A stretch of 39,317 nt of DNA from Bacteroidales bacterium. GTDB lineage: Bacteria > Bacteroidota > Bacteroidia > Bacteroidales > UBA932. The notes under the pieces are model-generated. The model searched no databases. It saw only the letters and a list, made by a program, of their open reading frames with translations, and was not told the origin of the DNA. Positions 15,806 through 23,653 of the stretch are shown here, piece after piece. The DNA lies in the NCBI GenBank assembly GCA_021443665.1, contig JABUTN010000002.1:100145-139461 (forward strand), read 5' to 3'. Position numbers and translations under genes: made by a program. Numbering within the stretch: position 1 is the first letter of the stretch; every line of letters begins with the position of its first letter.

Positions 15806-16603
15806 ATGTCATACAATCTCTTGAAAGGAAAAAAGGGCATAATCTTCGGTGCCCTCAACGATAAGTCCATCGCCTGGAAGGCTGCGGAGGCGGCTGCCCG
15901 CGAAGGGGCTGAAATAGTGCTTACCAACACCGCTATCGCAATGCGTTTCGGCACCACATCTGAACTCGGGGCCAAACTGGGTGCGCCCGTGATTGCGGCC
16001 GACGCCACAGTCGTGGCTGACCTTGAGAAACTGGTCGATGGCGCAATGGAACATTTTGGCGGCAAATTCGACTTCGTTCTCCACTCAGTGGGCATGTCTC
16101 CGAATATCCGCAAGGGCGTTCCCTATGAGAACCTCAACTACGAGTATCTCAACAAAACCCTTGACATATCCGCCATATCTTTCCACAAACTGCTGAAAGT
16201 GCTGTATGCCAAGGATGCGCTCAACGAATGGGGCTCCGTGGTGGCGCTCACCTATATCGCCGCCGACCGCGTGGTGGAGGGCTATTCCGATATGGCTGAC
16301 GCCAAGGCACTGCTGCAAGCCATTACCAGGAATTTCGGAGCCATATACGGCCGTCACCGCAATGTGAGGGTGAACACCGTGTCCCAATCGCCCACGATGA
16401 CTTCCGCGGGGCAGGGCATCAGCGGTATGGACAGGATGTTCGACTATGCGCAGAAACTTTCCCCCCTGGGGAATGCCCTGGCTGAGGATTGCGCGGACTA
16501 TATCGTGACGCTCTTCAGTGACCTCACCCGCAAAGTCACAATGCAGAACCTCTACCACGACGGAGGTTTTTCAAGCAGCATCACTTGCAAGGATATTCTT
16601 TAG
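15806..16603 (+). CDS. fabI: Enoyl-ACP reductase (NADH)
   Basis: Short-chain dehydrogenase that reduces the enoyl-ACP double bond, the last step of each elongation round and the target of triclosan-type inhibitors. The 265-residue product has the FabI-type nucleotide site GALNDKSIAW (15-24), HSVGMSPN, and the Tyr-x6-Tyr-x6-Lys catalytic pattern at Tyr150, Tyr160 and Lys167 (equivalent to 146, 156 and 163 in E. coli). It follows fabZ by 16 bp and is the last gene of the cluster, convergent with a lipoprotein gene 8 bp away. No terminator hairpin is evident between them. Confidence 0.95.
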   Translation: MSYNLLKGKKGIIFGALNDKSIAWKAAEAAAREGAEIVLTNTAIAMRFGTTSELGAKLGAPVIAADATVVADLEKLVDGAMEHFGGKFDFVLHSVGMSPNIRKGVPYENLNYEYLNKTLDISAISFHKLLKVLYAKDALNEWGSVVALTYIAADRVVEGYSDMADAKALLQAITRNFGAIYGRHRNVRVNTVSQSPTMTSAGQGISGMDRMFDYAQKLSPLGNALAEDCADYIVTLFSDLTRKVTMQNLYHDGGFSSSITCKDIL

Positions 16604-16611
16604 ACAGACCG

Positions 16612-17889
16612 CTATCTGCAGCCCCAGAAGGCCAGGTCGTTGATACGGATGCGATAGGGGAGAAGGGATTCGGTCCAAGTCTCCCCGGCATCCAGGGTCA
16701 GCAGGATTGACCCGCTTGAGGACCCTTCTATGGCGGCAGAATAGGAGCCTATGGCGCCTATTCCCGTCATTGCGAAGGAAGGGATGTAGTATTCGGGATA
16801 GTCACTGACAAAGGCGATTTCATCCACAGTCGCGAATTTGTCGCTTGTAAAGTAGACCTTTTCTCCGGTGCTCACCCAACCGCTTTCTTCATCGAACATT
16901 ATGATGCTCTTGTAGTCCTCGGAGCCGGACAGCACGCTTTTCCAGTTTTTGCCTCCGTCAATGGAGCAGAGAATGCCTATGGGTGCATCTCCGCAGGCAT
17001 AGAGGAGGGAATCCGTGGCCACCGCAAGACAGTTTATGGGAGAGAAGGTGGATACGGGGATTTCTGCAAATGTCCAGTCTCCACCGCTGTCCGTGGAATA
17101 TTGTATGAAGGTCCCGTCGTCGTTGCTGATTCCGGCCACGAACACTTTCTTGCCATCCAGAGTGAGGATGTCCGTAAATCTCTCGAAGGCGATATTGCTG
17201 TGGCAGACACTCCAAGCCGCCCCTCCGTTTGTGGTCGAGACGACCAATGCCGTGTCGGATGCCATTGCGAACGCGGTTTTGCTGTCGACTGAGGCGATAC
17301 TCTTCAGGCTGACCGACTCGGTACCGTTGATGGTACCTCCAATCCTCTCCCAGTTCTTGCCGCCATCCTCTGTCTTGACTATGTTGAACTGGTTGCGTAT
17401 AGTGTCCTTGTCGCCCACGGCCCAGCATACTTTTTCGCTAATGGGGCAGACTTTGCGGAGGGCGGCCTTGGCGAGATTGATGCTTGAGCCCTGGCGTACC
17501 CACATAAGCCCTCCGTCCGTGGTGTTGAGTATGGTGCAGTAGCCTAGGTCGCATTCTCCGACAGCCCAGGCCGTAGTGATGGGAATAAGGGCCGCATCCG
17601 CTCTGACAGAATCGTTGCGTGCCACCCTCGTGCTGACATAGCTTGGCAGAAATCCCTTCTTGCTTATTCTGACTGACTGAATGCCTTCGAAAACACCGCT
17701 GTATCCGAACCTACCCTCTTCATCGGTCAGCACGCAGGAGTCTCCGTAGAAAACCCTGGCGTACCTGACGGGAAGGCTTGATGTGGAATCCCTCACATAT
17801 CCGTAAATGTTCCCTCTGCCCCCTTCCGGCATTTTGCAGGAGGACAGGCACAGGACCAAAAGAAATGATATGTACAAGGCTTTGCGCAT
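16612..17889 (-). CDS. Lipoprotein with carboxypeptidase-regulatory domain and six Asp-box repeats
   Basis: Predicted lipoprotein of 425 residues; lipobox LSSC with Cys18. Residues 26-100 fit a carboxypeptidase-regulatory-like beta-sandwich (GYVRDSTSSLPVRYARVFYG, then TDEEGRFGYSGVFEG). The rest is a beta-propeller of Ycf48/BNR type: six Asp-box turns of the form S/T-x-D-x-G-x-x-W at about 123-130, 173-180, 219-226, 265-272, 309-316 and 398-405, roughly 45-50 residues apart apart from the last gap. Such propellers usually bind proteins or glycans; no glycosidase catalytic residues are identifiable, so I do not call it a sialidase. It is the third gene of a lipoprotein operon, 4 bp after the SPOR gene. 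Confidence 0.82.
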   Translation of the reverse strand: MRKALYISFLLVLCLSSCKMPEGGRGNIYGYVRDSTSSLPVRYARVFYGDSCVLTDEEGRFGYSGVFEGIQSVRISKKGFLPSYVSTRVARNDSVRADAALIPITTAWAVGECDLGYCTILNTTDGGLMWVRQGSSINLAKAALRKVCPISEKVCWAVGDKDTIRNQFNIVKTEDGGKNWERIGGTINGTESVSLKSIASVDSKTAFAMASDTALVVSTTNGGAAWSVCHSNIAFERFTDILTLDGKKVFVAGISNDDGTFIQYSTDSGGDWTFAEIPVSTFSPINCLAVATDSLLYACGDAPIGILCSIDGGKNWKSVLSGSEDYKSIIMFDEESGWVSTGEKVYFTSDKFATVDEIAFVSDYPEYYIPSFAMTGIGAIGSYSAAIEGSSSGSILLTLDAGETWTESLLPYRIRINDLAFWGCR

Positions 17890-17893
17890 AGGC

Positions 17894-18331
17894 TCAGAAA
17901 TTCTCTTTCACCAGATACACTGAAGGGTACAGATTCTGGATTTTTTCCATAAAGCGCAGGGCTTCCGACTTGGTCCTGAAACTGCCTACGCTGACCTTGA
18001 AATAGGGATTTACATAGCTGCGGACCACGGGGACATCCGGGTAGAGTTCCTTGAACTGGTTCATGATTTCCTCCGACCTGGTCCTGGCATCACGGCTGTT
18101 GTTGAAGAAAATGCGTATGCTGTATTTTGTCAGGTGTCTGGAGGACTTCTGGTAACTGCTACTGCGCAGGGTATGTTCCAGGGTTCTGCCCATCTGCAGG
18201 TCCGGGCCGATGAAATCCATCATTTCCTGATAGTGGTCCACTTCCACGGGGGTGGCGAGGGCCAGGCTGTCTTCTGGAGTTGTGCAACCCATCAAGGCTG
18301 CGGTGATTATGGTGAGAATGAAATGTGTCAT
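17894..18331 (-). CDS. SPOR-domain-like lipoprotein
   Basis: A 145-residue exported protein with a short signal and lipobox LMGC (Cys16). The C-terminal half (about 68-145) looks like a SPOR fold: YSIRIFFNNSRDARTRSEEIMNQF, then a YPDVPVVRSYVNPYFKVSVGSF strand-turn-strand and SEALRFMEKIQ helix. SPOR domains bind denuded septal peptidoglycan. The middle (20-60) has no recognisable domain. Its ATG overlaps the stop of the preceding gene (ATGA), and the propeller lipoprotein follows 4 bp later. Confidence 0.8.
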   Translation of the reverse strand: MTHFILTIITAALMGCTTPEDSLALATPVEVDHYQEMMDFIGPDLQMGRTLEHTLRSSSYQKSSRHLTKYSIRIFFNNSRDARTRSEEIMNQFKELYPDVPVVRSYVNPYFKVSVGSFRTKSEALRFMEKIQNLYPSVYLVKENF

Positions 18332-18813
18332 TGTGCTTTTTCTATGTATTTCAACAGATCTTCAACGGGTACATTGTTGACCTTGATAGTGCGCTTTGAG
18401 GCTCCGCTTCTGAAAGTGGCCGTTCCGGAAACCTTGAGTTTCTTGAAGAAGGTGTCCATTGAGTTTAGGGCTATAGGGAGCAGTTCGAGGGGGTCTTCAA
18501 GCTTGATTCTGACGGGGACTTCCAGAGTCTGTCTCTTGCCGGCTTCCATACGGATTTCATCTTCGATGCTTATTCCCGCCGCCTTTGTCCGTTCGCTCTT
18601 GAGTTCCCCCTTGAGCCCGGTGAGGAAAATGTCCTGCGCTGCATTGTTCTTGACGGATACGCTGACAACCACCTCCAAAGTGCCGAGGTTTGCCACCCTG
18701 AGACTCTTGACATCCACCTTGTTGCTGAATGAGAGCTTGTTGACGGGCACGCACGCGCAACTCAGGAAACCTGTAAGCAAAAAAAGTACCAAAAAACGAA
18801 AAATCCGTTTCAT
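18328..18813 (-). CDS. LEA/WHy-like lipoprotein
   Basis: A 161-residue exported protein: signal helix at 5-18 and candidate lipobox cysteines in FLSCAC (Cys19, Cys21). The body resembles the late-embryogenesis-abundant group 2/WHy fold, a single beta-sandwich: VKSLRVANLGTLEVVVSVSVKN, NNAAQDIFLTGLKGEL, then RQTLEVPVRIKLEDPLELLP. The bacterial role of WHy proteins in the envelope is not established. It is the first gene of the three-lipoprotein operon, with a TATCTTTG element 19 nt upstream on the minus strand. Confidence 0.75.
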   Translation of the reverse strand: MKRIFRFLVLFLLTGFLSCACVPVNKLSFSNKVDVKSLRVANLGTLEVVVSVSVKNNAAQDIFLTGLKGELKSERTKAAGISIEDEIRMEAGKRQTLEVPVRIKLEDPLELLPIALNSMDTFFKKLKVSGTATFRSGASKRTIKVNNVPVEDLLKYIEKAQ

Positions 18814-18831
18814 ATTATCATGTTTTCGACT

Positions 18832-18859
18832 GCAAAGATATAAAAAAGATTATCTTTGC
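18832..18859. promoter_or_regulatory. Divergent -7 elements as perfect inverted repeat, lipoprotein operon (-) and miaB (+)
   Basis: GCAAAGATA at 18832-18840 and TATCTTTGC at 18851-18859 form a perfect 9-bp inverted repeat with a 10-bp spacer. Each arm is a consensus -7 element pointing outward: leftward 19 nt before the LEA-like gene, rightward 23 nt before miaB. Confidence 0.7.
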
Positions 18860-18881
18860 ATTGATATCTGTGAAATGGCTT

Positions 18882-20204
18882 ATGAAAGTATTCATTGAAA
18901 CATACGGCTGTCAGATGAATGTGTATGATTCGGGTCTTGTGATGTCCATCCTGAAAAAAGACGGGTGGATGCAGGCGGAGCGCCTTGAGGATGCGGATCT
19001 CATTCTTATAAACACCTGTTCCATCAGGGAAAATGCGGAGCAGCGTGTGTTCGGGCGGCTTGATGTCTGCCTTCAGCAAAAGAAACAGCGTGAGGGCCTC
19101 ATCGTGGCCGTTCTCGGCTGTATGGCCCAGAGGATGAAGGACAAACTTCTGGAGCATCCCGCGGTGGACCTTGTCGTAGGTCCCGATTCCTACCGCCGTA
19201 TGCCCGCTCTCATAGCCGGTGCCATTACAGGTGAGCCTGTGTTGGAGACAACGCTCTCACATACGGAGACCTACGCGGATATGGAGCCTGTCAGGGATGA
19301 CAACGGAGTGACCACATTCGTGTCGATTATGCGCGGCTGCAACAATATGTGTTCCTATTGCATAGTGCCTTATGTGAGGGGACCCGAGCGTTCGCGTGAC
19401 CCTGAGAGCATCATAAGGGAGTGCCGCAACGCCTTCGAAGCCGGGTACAGGGAAGTCACCTTGCTCGGACAGAACGTGGATTCCTACTATTGGACTTCGG
19501 ATGAGGGGCCCGATTCGGATATGACTTTTGCCCGCCTTCTGGAGGAAGTGGCGCAGATTTCACCTCTCCTGAGGGTGCGCTTCTCCACCTCCCATCCCAA
19601 GGATATGTCCAACGCCGTTCTCTACTCCATGGCCCTGTATCCGAATATATGCACCCATATTCATCTTCCCGTGCAGTCCGGCAGCGACGTGATGCTCGAA
19701 AAGATGAACCGCAAGTACGACCGTGCCCGCTATATGGACCGCATACAGAAGATTAGGGAGATTGTGCCGGATTGCAGCGTCACCACGGATGTCATCGCGG
19801 GATTCTGCTCTGAAAGCCTTGAAGACCACAATCAGACCCTGGATTTGCTCCGGGAGGTCAGGTTCGACAGCGCCTTTATGTTCCAGTATTCGATGCGCCC
19901 GGGTACCAGGGCCCACCGCCGTTTCGTGGACGACGTGCCGGAGAAGGAAAAGACCAGGCGCCTGAGCGAAATCATAGACCTGCAGACAGCCATCAGCCTC
20001 GAGAGAAACCGCGAGCATATAGGGAAGAGTTTCGAGGTTCTGATAGAGGGCGTATCCAAAAAGAACAAGGATGAACTTTTCGGCCGTACATCGGGCAACA
20101 AGGTATGCGTGTTCCCCGCACAGGGCCACCGGAAGGGAGAATACGTTAAAGTTACAGTGGACAGCTGCACAAGCGCCACATTGATAGGACACATTTCAGA
20201 GTAG
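18882..20204 (+). CDS. miaB: tRNA-2-methylthio-N6-dimethylallyladenosine synthase
   Basis: Radical-SAM enzyme that adds a methylthio group to i6A37 of tRNAs reading UNN codons. The 440-residue product has the N-terminal UPF0004 domain with auxiliary-cluster cysteines Cys10, Cys46 and Cys80, the radical-SAM CxxxCxxC at Cys153, Cys157 and Cys160 in RGCNNMCSYC, and a C-terminal TRAM domain (about 375-440). I chose the ATG at 18882 because it gives the canonical opening MKVFIETYGCQMN; a TTG 21 bp upstream is in frame but adds residues not seen in the family and is only 2 nt past the -7 element. rpoN follows 4 bp after the stop. Confidence 0.96.
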   Translation: MKVFIETYGCQMNVYDSGLVMSILKKDGWMQAERLEDADLILINTCSIRENAEQRVFGRLDVCLQQKKQREGLIVAVLGCMAQRMKDKLLEHPAVDLVVGPDSYRRMPALIAGAITGEPVLETTLSHTETYADMEPVRDDNGVTTFVSIMRGCNNMCSYCIVPYVRGPERSRDPESIIRECRNAFEAGYREVTLLGQNVDSYYWTSDEGPDSDMTFARLLEEVAQISPLLRVRFSTSHPKDMSNAVLYSMALYPNICTHIHLPVQSGSDVMLEKMNRKYDRARYMDRIQKIREIVPDCSVTTDVIAGFCSESLEDHNQTLDLLREVRFDSAFMFQYSMRPGTRAHRRFVDDVPEKEKTRRLSEIIDLQTAISLERNREHIGKSFEVLIEGVSKKNKDELFGRTSGNKVCVFPAQGHRKGEYVKVTVDSCTSATLIGHISE

Positions 20205-20208
20205 CACT

Positions 20209-21627
20209 GTGAATACACTCAAACAAGAACAGAAACTGAAACTCAGCCAGGGACTTTCCCCTCTCCAGATCCAGACAATCAAGATGTTGGAGTACACCCG
20301 TATGGAGGTGGAACAGAAAATTTTGAAGGAAATCGAGGAAAACCCGGTTCTGGATGAGGTTATCAATGATGAACCCGATGAGGATGGTGTCGTGTCAAAT
20401 GTGTCCTTGAGCGATTATCCGGCCGCTGACCCCACTCCGTCTTACAAATTCATAGTCAACAACCAGGGCAAGGACCTTAAACCCGAATACAACACTTTCG
20501 CCGTCAAGGAGAGTTTCCACCAGAGCCTTATGGACCAGCTCGGTTTCGTGACCAGCCTCAATGACCGCCAGATGGCCATCGCCCGCTTCATTGTCGGCTC
20601 AATCGATGATTCTGGCTATCTTCGCAGGGATTTGCTTTCGCTTTCCGATGATATAGCCTTCCGCCTCAATATTGACGTGACAGAGCAGGAACTTGAGCAG
20701 ATTCTGGGCATAATCCAGCAGTTCGAACCCGCCGGAGTGGGAGCCAGGGATTTGAAGGAGTGCCTCTTGCTTCAGTTGAAAATAAAAGAGGGGACACCAG
20801 CCGTCGAGTGCGCCATAAAGATTCTCGAAGAGCACTTTGAATCCTTTACGAAGAAACATTACGACAAGATTTCAGAGAGGATGGGAATCAGCGAGCAGGA
20901 ACTGAAGGAAGCGATTGGGGAGATTCTGAAACTCAATCCCCGCCCCGGCGGACAGATAGACGATTCCTACACGGACCAGGCCCAGCAGGTGGTGCCGGAC
21001 TTCATCGTGGAAAACAAGGACGGGGAACTTGTGCTCGAGATGCCGCGCCTCAATGTGCCGGAACTGCGTATCAACAGTCGTTACGATGAACTGCTGCGTG
21101 ACAAGTCATCTTCCAAGTCACGTGAGGACAGGGAGGTGGCATCGTTCATCAAACACAAGATAGACACGGCCAAGTGGTTTGTGGAGGCTATAAAGCAGCG
21201 CCAGAACACGCTCCGCAACACGATGCAGGCCATAATGGAATACCAACACGATTTCTTTGTCACCGGGGAGGAAACATCACTCCGTCCTATGGTGCTGAGG
21301 AATATTGCCGAAAAGACCAATCTGGACATCTCCACCATCTCCAGGGTTGTGAACAGCAAGTATGTCCAGACCCCCTTCGGGGTGATGTCGCTCAAGTTCT
21401 TCTTCTCAGAGGGACTTACGAACGAAAGCGGGGAAGAGGTGTCCACCCGTGAAATCAAAAAGGTCCTCAGCGACAGTATCGAGGCTGAGGACAAATCAAA
21501 ACCCCTGACGGATGATGAGCTTGTAAAACTTTTGTCCGCCAAGGGTTATAAGGTCGCGAGACGTACTGTCGCCAAATACCGCGATCAGATGAATATCCCC
21601 ATCGCAAGGCTGCGACGGGAAATCTAA
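20209..21627 (+). CDS. rpoN: RNA polymerase sigma-54 factor
   Basis: Alternative sigma factor that needs AAA+ activators and reads -24/-12 promoters. The 472-residue product starts with GTG. Region I is visible (LKLSQGLSPLQIQTIKMLEY, then IEENPVLDE), followed by an acidic region II, the core-binding domain, and the C-terminal RpoN box ARRTVAKYR at about 450-458, which is intact. It lies 4 bp after miaB and probably shares its promoter. No enhancer-binding activator or obvious GG-N10-GC promoter pair was noticed nearby. It converges on galM with 7 bp between stops. Confidence 0.96.
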   Translation: MNTLKQEQKLKLSQGLSPLQIQTIKMLEYTRMEVEQKILKEIEENPVLDEVINDEPDEDGVVSNVSLSDYPAADPTPSYKFIVNNQGKDLKPEYNTFAVKESFHQSLMDQLGFVTSLNDRQMAIARFIVGSIDDSGYLRRDLLSLSDDIAFRLNIDVTEQELEQILGIIQQFEPAGVGARDLKECLLLQLKIKEGTPAVECAIKILEEHFESFTKKHYDKISERMGISEQELKEAIGEILKLNPRPGGQIDDSYTDQAQQVVPDFIVENKDGELVLEMPRLNVPELRINSRYDELLRDKSSSKSREDREVASFIKHKIDTAKWFVEAIKQRQNTLRNTMQAIMEYQHDFFVTGEETSLRPMVLRNIAEKTNLDISTISRVVNSKYVQTPFGVMSLKFFFSEGLTNESGEEVSTREIKKVLSDSIEAEDKSKPLTDDELVKLLSAKGYKVARRTVAKYRDQMNIPIARLRREI

Positions 21628-21634
21628 TCACTTA

Positions 21635-22933
21635 TTATTTCTCGCATTTGTCACAGGGCTTGTCATCACAAGCCTTTTTCCCGTCTTTGCAGCAATCTCC
21701 GTGCTTTTCACCGCAGTCGTGTTTTTCGCCGCATTTCTTGCCGTCCTTGCACTCGTGCTTCTCACCGCAGTTCTTGTCGCCTTTGCATTTGTCGCAAACG
21801 GAGAACTTGAAGACAGCGTTGTGGGTGTAGGTCTCGCCGGGACGGAGAATGGTGTTGGGGAAGTTGGCGTGGTTGGGAGCATCGGGGAAGTCCTGGGTCT
21901 CAAGCGCCACTCCGCTGAAACGGTGGAATATCTGGCCTCTCTTGCCCACATCCTTTCCGTTCATTGCAGGGCCTGAATAGAACTGGATGCCTGGTTTGTC
22001 TGTGAACACTTCGAGTTTGATGCCTGTTTCGGGCTCAGCCATAACTGCCGCAAGGGCATATTTGCCGCATTCTGACTTGCAGCACTGCTTGCCCTGGGTG
22101 CCGAGCACGAAGTTGAGGTCATAACCTTCCTCTTTGGCGCGTGAACCGATTTCGGTGGGCTGGCGGAAGTCGTTTACAGTGCCTTCAACGCTCTGTATCT
22201 CACCCGTGGGGATGAGGCCGGGGCCGCAGGGGGTGAAGCCGTCGGCGGGAATCATCAACTTGTGGGAGTTGGAACTCTTCTCGGTGGTGCCGTGGAGGTT
22301 GAGATAGGGGTGGAATGTCAGGTTGACGGGAGTGGCCTTGTCGGTTACGGCCTTGTAATTGATCACAAGGGCATTGTCCTTGGTGAGGGTGTAGGTCACC
22401 CAGGCCTCGAGATTGCCGGGGAAGCCCTGGTCTCCGTCGGGGGAGAGGATATGAAACTCCATTACAGGCTCGCCTTTCTCGTTGATGCCGGTTTTGCCGT
22501 CCCAAACGCAAGCATAGTAGCCTTTGGGGCCGCCGTGAAGCTGGTTGGGGCCTTCGTTGGTGACAACATTGTACTCAACGCCGTCAATGCTGAATTTGCC
22601 CTCGGCAATGCGGTTGGCAAAACGGCCTACAACCGGACCGGCGAAATGGTCCTGGCTGTTGAGGTAGCCGTCGATGGAGTCGAAACCCCAGATGACGTCC
22701 TTGTACTCCCCGTTGCGGTCGGGAACGATGAGCGAGGTCATACGCGCACCGTAGTTGGTGAACTGCACGGCCATATTGTCGTTCTCGATGGTGAACAGTT
22801 GTACCTGCTTGCCGTCGATGACCTTCTCGAAGTTGGCGGGGTCAAGTTTGAGGGCTGAATAGTCGGATTTCTTGTTGCAGCAGCAGGATGCGAGGGTGAC
22901 AATCGCTGCAAGTGCGATAAAGGTTTTTTTCAT
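21635..22933 (-). CDS. galM: Aldose 1-epimerase lipoprotein with Cys-rich C-terminal tail
   Basis: Galactose-mutarotase-fold enzyme, 432 residues, exported and probably lipidated: lipobox LASC, with three consecutive cysteines 17-19. The catalytic body (about 40-378) keeps His133 (QLHGGP), His208 (NLTFHPYLNL) and Glu345 (ALETQDFPDAPN), equivalent to the His-His-Glu set of known mutarotases. A cysteine-bearing loop, KQCCKSEC, occurs at 282-289. The last 54 residues (379-432; bases 21638-21799) form a tail with 11 cysteines and three EKH units, built from near-repeats of CGEKH and CKDGKK. It resembles a metallothionein-like or metal-binding low-complexity segment and is not part of the normal family. 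The gene follows araD by 9 bp in the arabinose cluster, so the enzyme probably interconverts sugar anomers outside the inner membrane. Confidence 0.9.
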   Translation of the reverse strand: MKKTFIALAAIVTLASCCCNKKSDYSALKLDPANFEKVIDGKQVQLFTIENDNMAVQFTNYGARMTSLIVPDRNGEYKDVIWGFDSIDGYLNSQDHFAGPVVGRFANRIAEGKFSIDGVEYNVVTNEGPNQLHGGPKGYYACVWDGKTGINEKGEPVMEFHILSPDGDQGFPGNLEAWVTYTLTKDNALVINYKAVTDKATPVNLTFHPYLNLHGTTEKSSNSHKLMIPADGFTPCGPGLIPTGEIQSVEGTVNDFRQPTEIGSRAKEEGYDLNFVLGTQGKQCCKSECGKYALAAVMAEPETGIKLEVFTDKPGIQFYSGPAMNGKDVGKRGQIFHRFSGVALETQDFPDAPNHANFPNTILRPGETYTHNAVFKFSVCDKCKGDKNCGEKHECKDGKKCGEKHDCGEKHGDCCKDGKKACDDKPCDKCEK

Positions 22934-22942
22934 GGGATGAGT

Positions 22943-23641
22943 CTATTTTTTTGTTTGGCCGTAGTAGGCGTTGGGCCCGTGTTTGCGTGAGAAATGCTTT
23001 TCCACGAGCAGGGGGTTCATTTTGAGGGAAGGGTTGACGCTGTAGGCGATGAAGGCCATCTTGGCAACCTGTTCGAGCACCACCGAATTCATCACGGCCT
23101 GCTCGGGGCTTTCGCCCCAGGTGAAGGGACCGTGACCCTTGACAAGCACGGCAGCCGTGTGGTCGGGGTCGATGTTGAGTTCCTTGAAACGGCGTACAAT
23201 CACATTGCCGGTTTCAAGCTCATAGTTGCCCATCACCTCCTGCTCCGTCATATCCTCCGTGCAGGGGATGTCGTGGTGGAAGTGGTCGGCGTGGGTGGTG
23301 CCTATATTGGGGATGTCAATGCCTGCCTGAGCCCATCCTGTAGCGTATGTGGAGTGGGTGTGAACCACGCCTCCGACATTGGGGAAGGCTTTGTAGATGG
23401 CGATGTGGGTGGGAGTGTCGGATGAGGGTTTGAGATTGCCTTCAACGATGTTCCCGTCCAGGTCCACCACCACCATGTGCTCGGGGTAGAGGTGGTCGTA
23501 GTTGACTCCCGAGGGTTTGATGACCACCAGTCCGCTCTTGCGGTCAATGGCGGAGACATTGCCCCAGGTGAAGATGACCAGTCCGTGGCGTACAAGCTCG
23601 AGATTGGCCTGACATACTCTTTGTTTTAATTGCTCTAACAT
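22943..23641 (-). CDS. araD: L-ribulose-5-phosphate 4-epimerase
   Basis: Class II aldolase-fold, zinc-dependent enzyme that converts L-ribulose 5-phosphate to D-xylulose 5-phosphate, the last step of arabinose catabolism. The 232-residue product tracks E. coli AraD closely by eye: [38 protein letters not shown], the metal-ligand histidines in VVHTHS and the catalytic-side [13 protein letters not shown], then KGHGPFTWG and [11 protein letters not shown]. It follows the symporter gene by 12 bp and precedes galM. Confidence 0.96.
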   Translation of the reverse strand: MLEQLKQRVCQANLELVRHGLVIFTWGNVSAIDRKSGLVVIKPSGVNYDHLYPEHMVVVDLDGNIVEGNLKPSSDTPTHIAIYKAFPNVGGVVHTHSTYATGWAQAGIDIPNIGTTHADHFHHDIPCTEDMTEQEVMGNYELETGNVIVRRFKELNIDPDHTAAVLVKGHGPFTWGESPEQAVMNSVVLEQVAKMAFIAYSVNPSLKMNPLLVEKHFSRKHGPNAYYGQTKK

Positions 23642-23653
23642 ATCCGATTGATT

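Noticed and set aside
16612-17889. Asp-box protein as a sialidase
   Set aside because: Asp-boxes occur in many propellers; no RIP motif, arginine triad or Tyr/Glu catalytic pair was visible.
21638-21799. Cys-rich GalM tail as a copper-binding RiPP precursor (HvfA or methanobactin type)
   Set aside because: The repeat is CGEKH, not EGKCG; it is attached to a lipoprotein enzyme and no DUF692/MbnB-MbnC genes are nearby. Kept only as a metal-binding tail.
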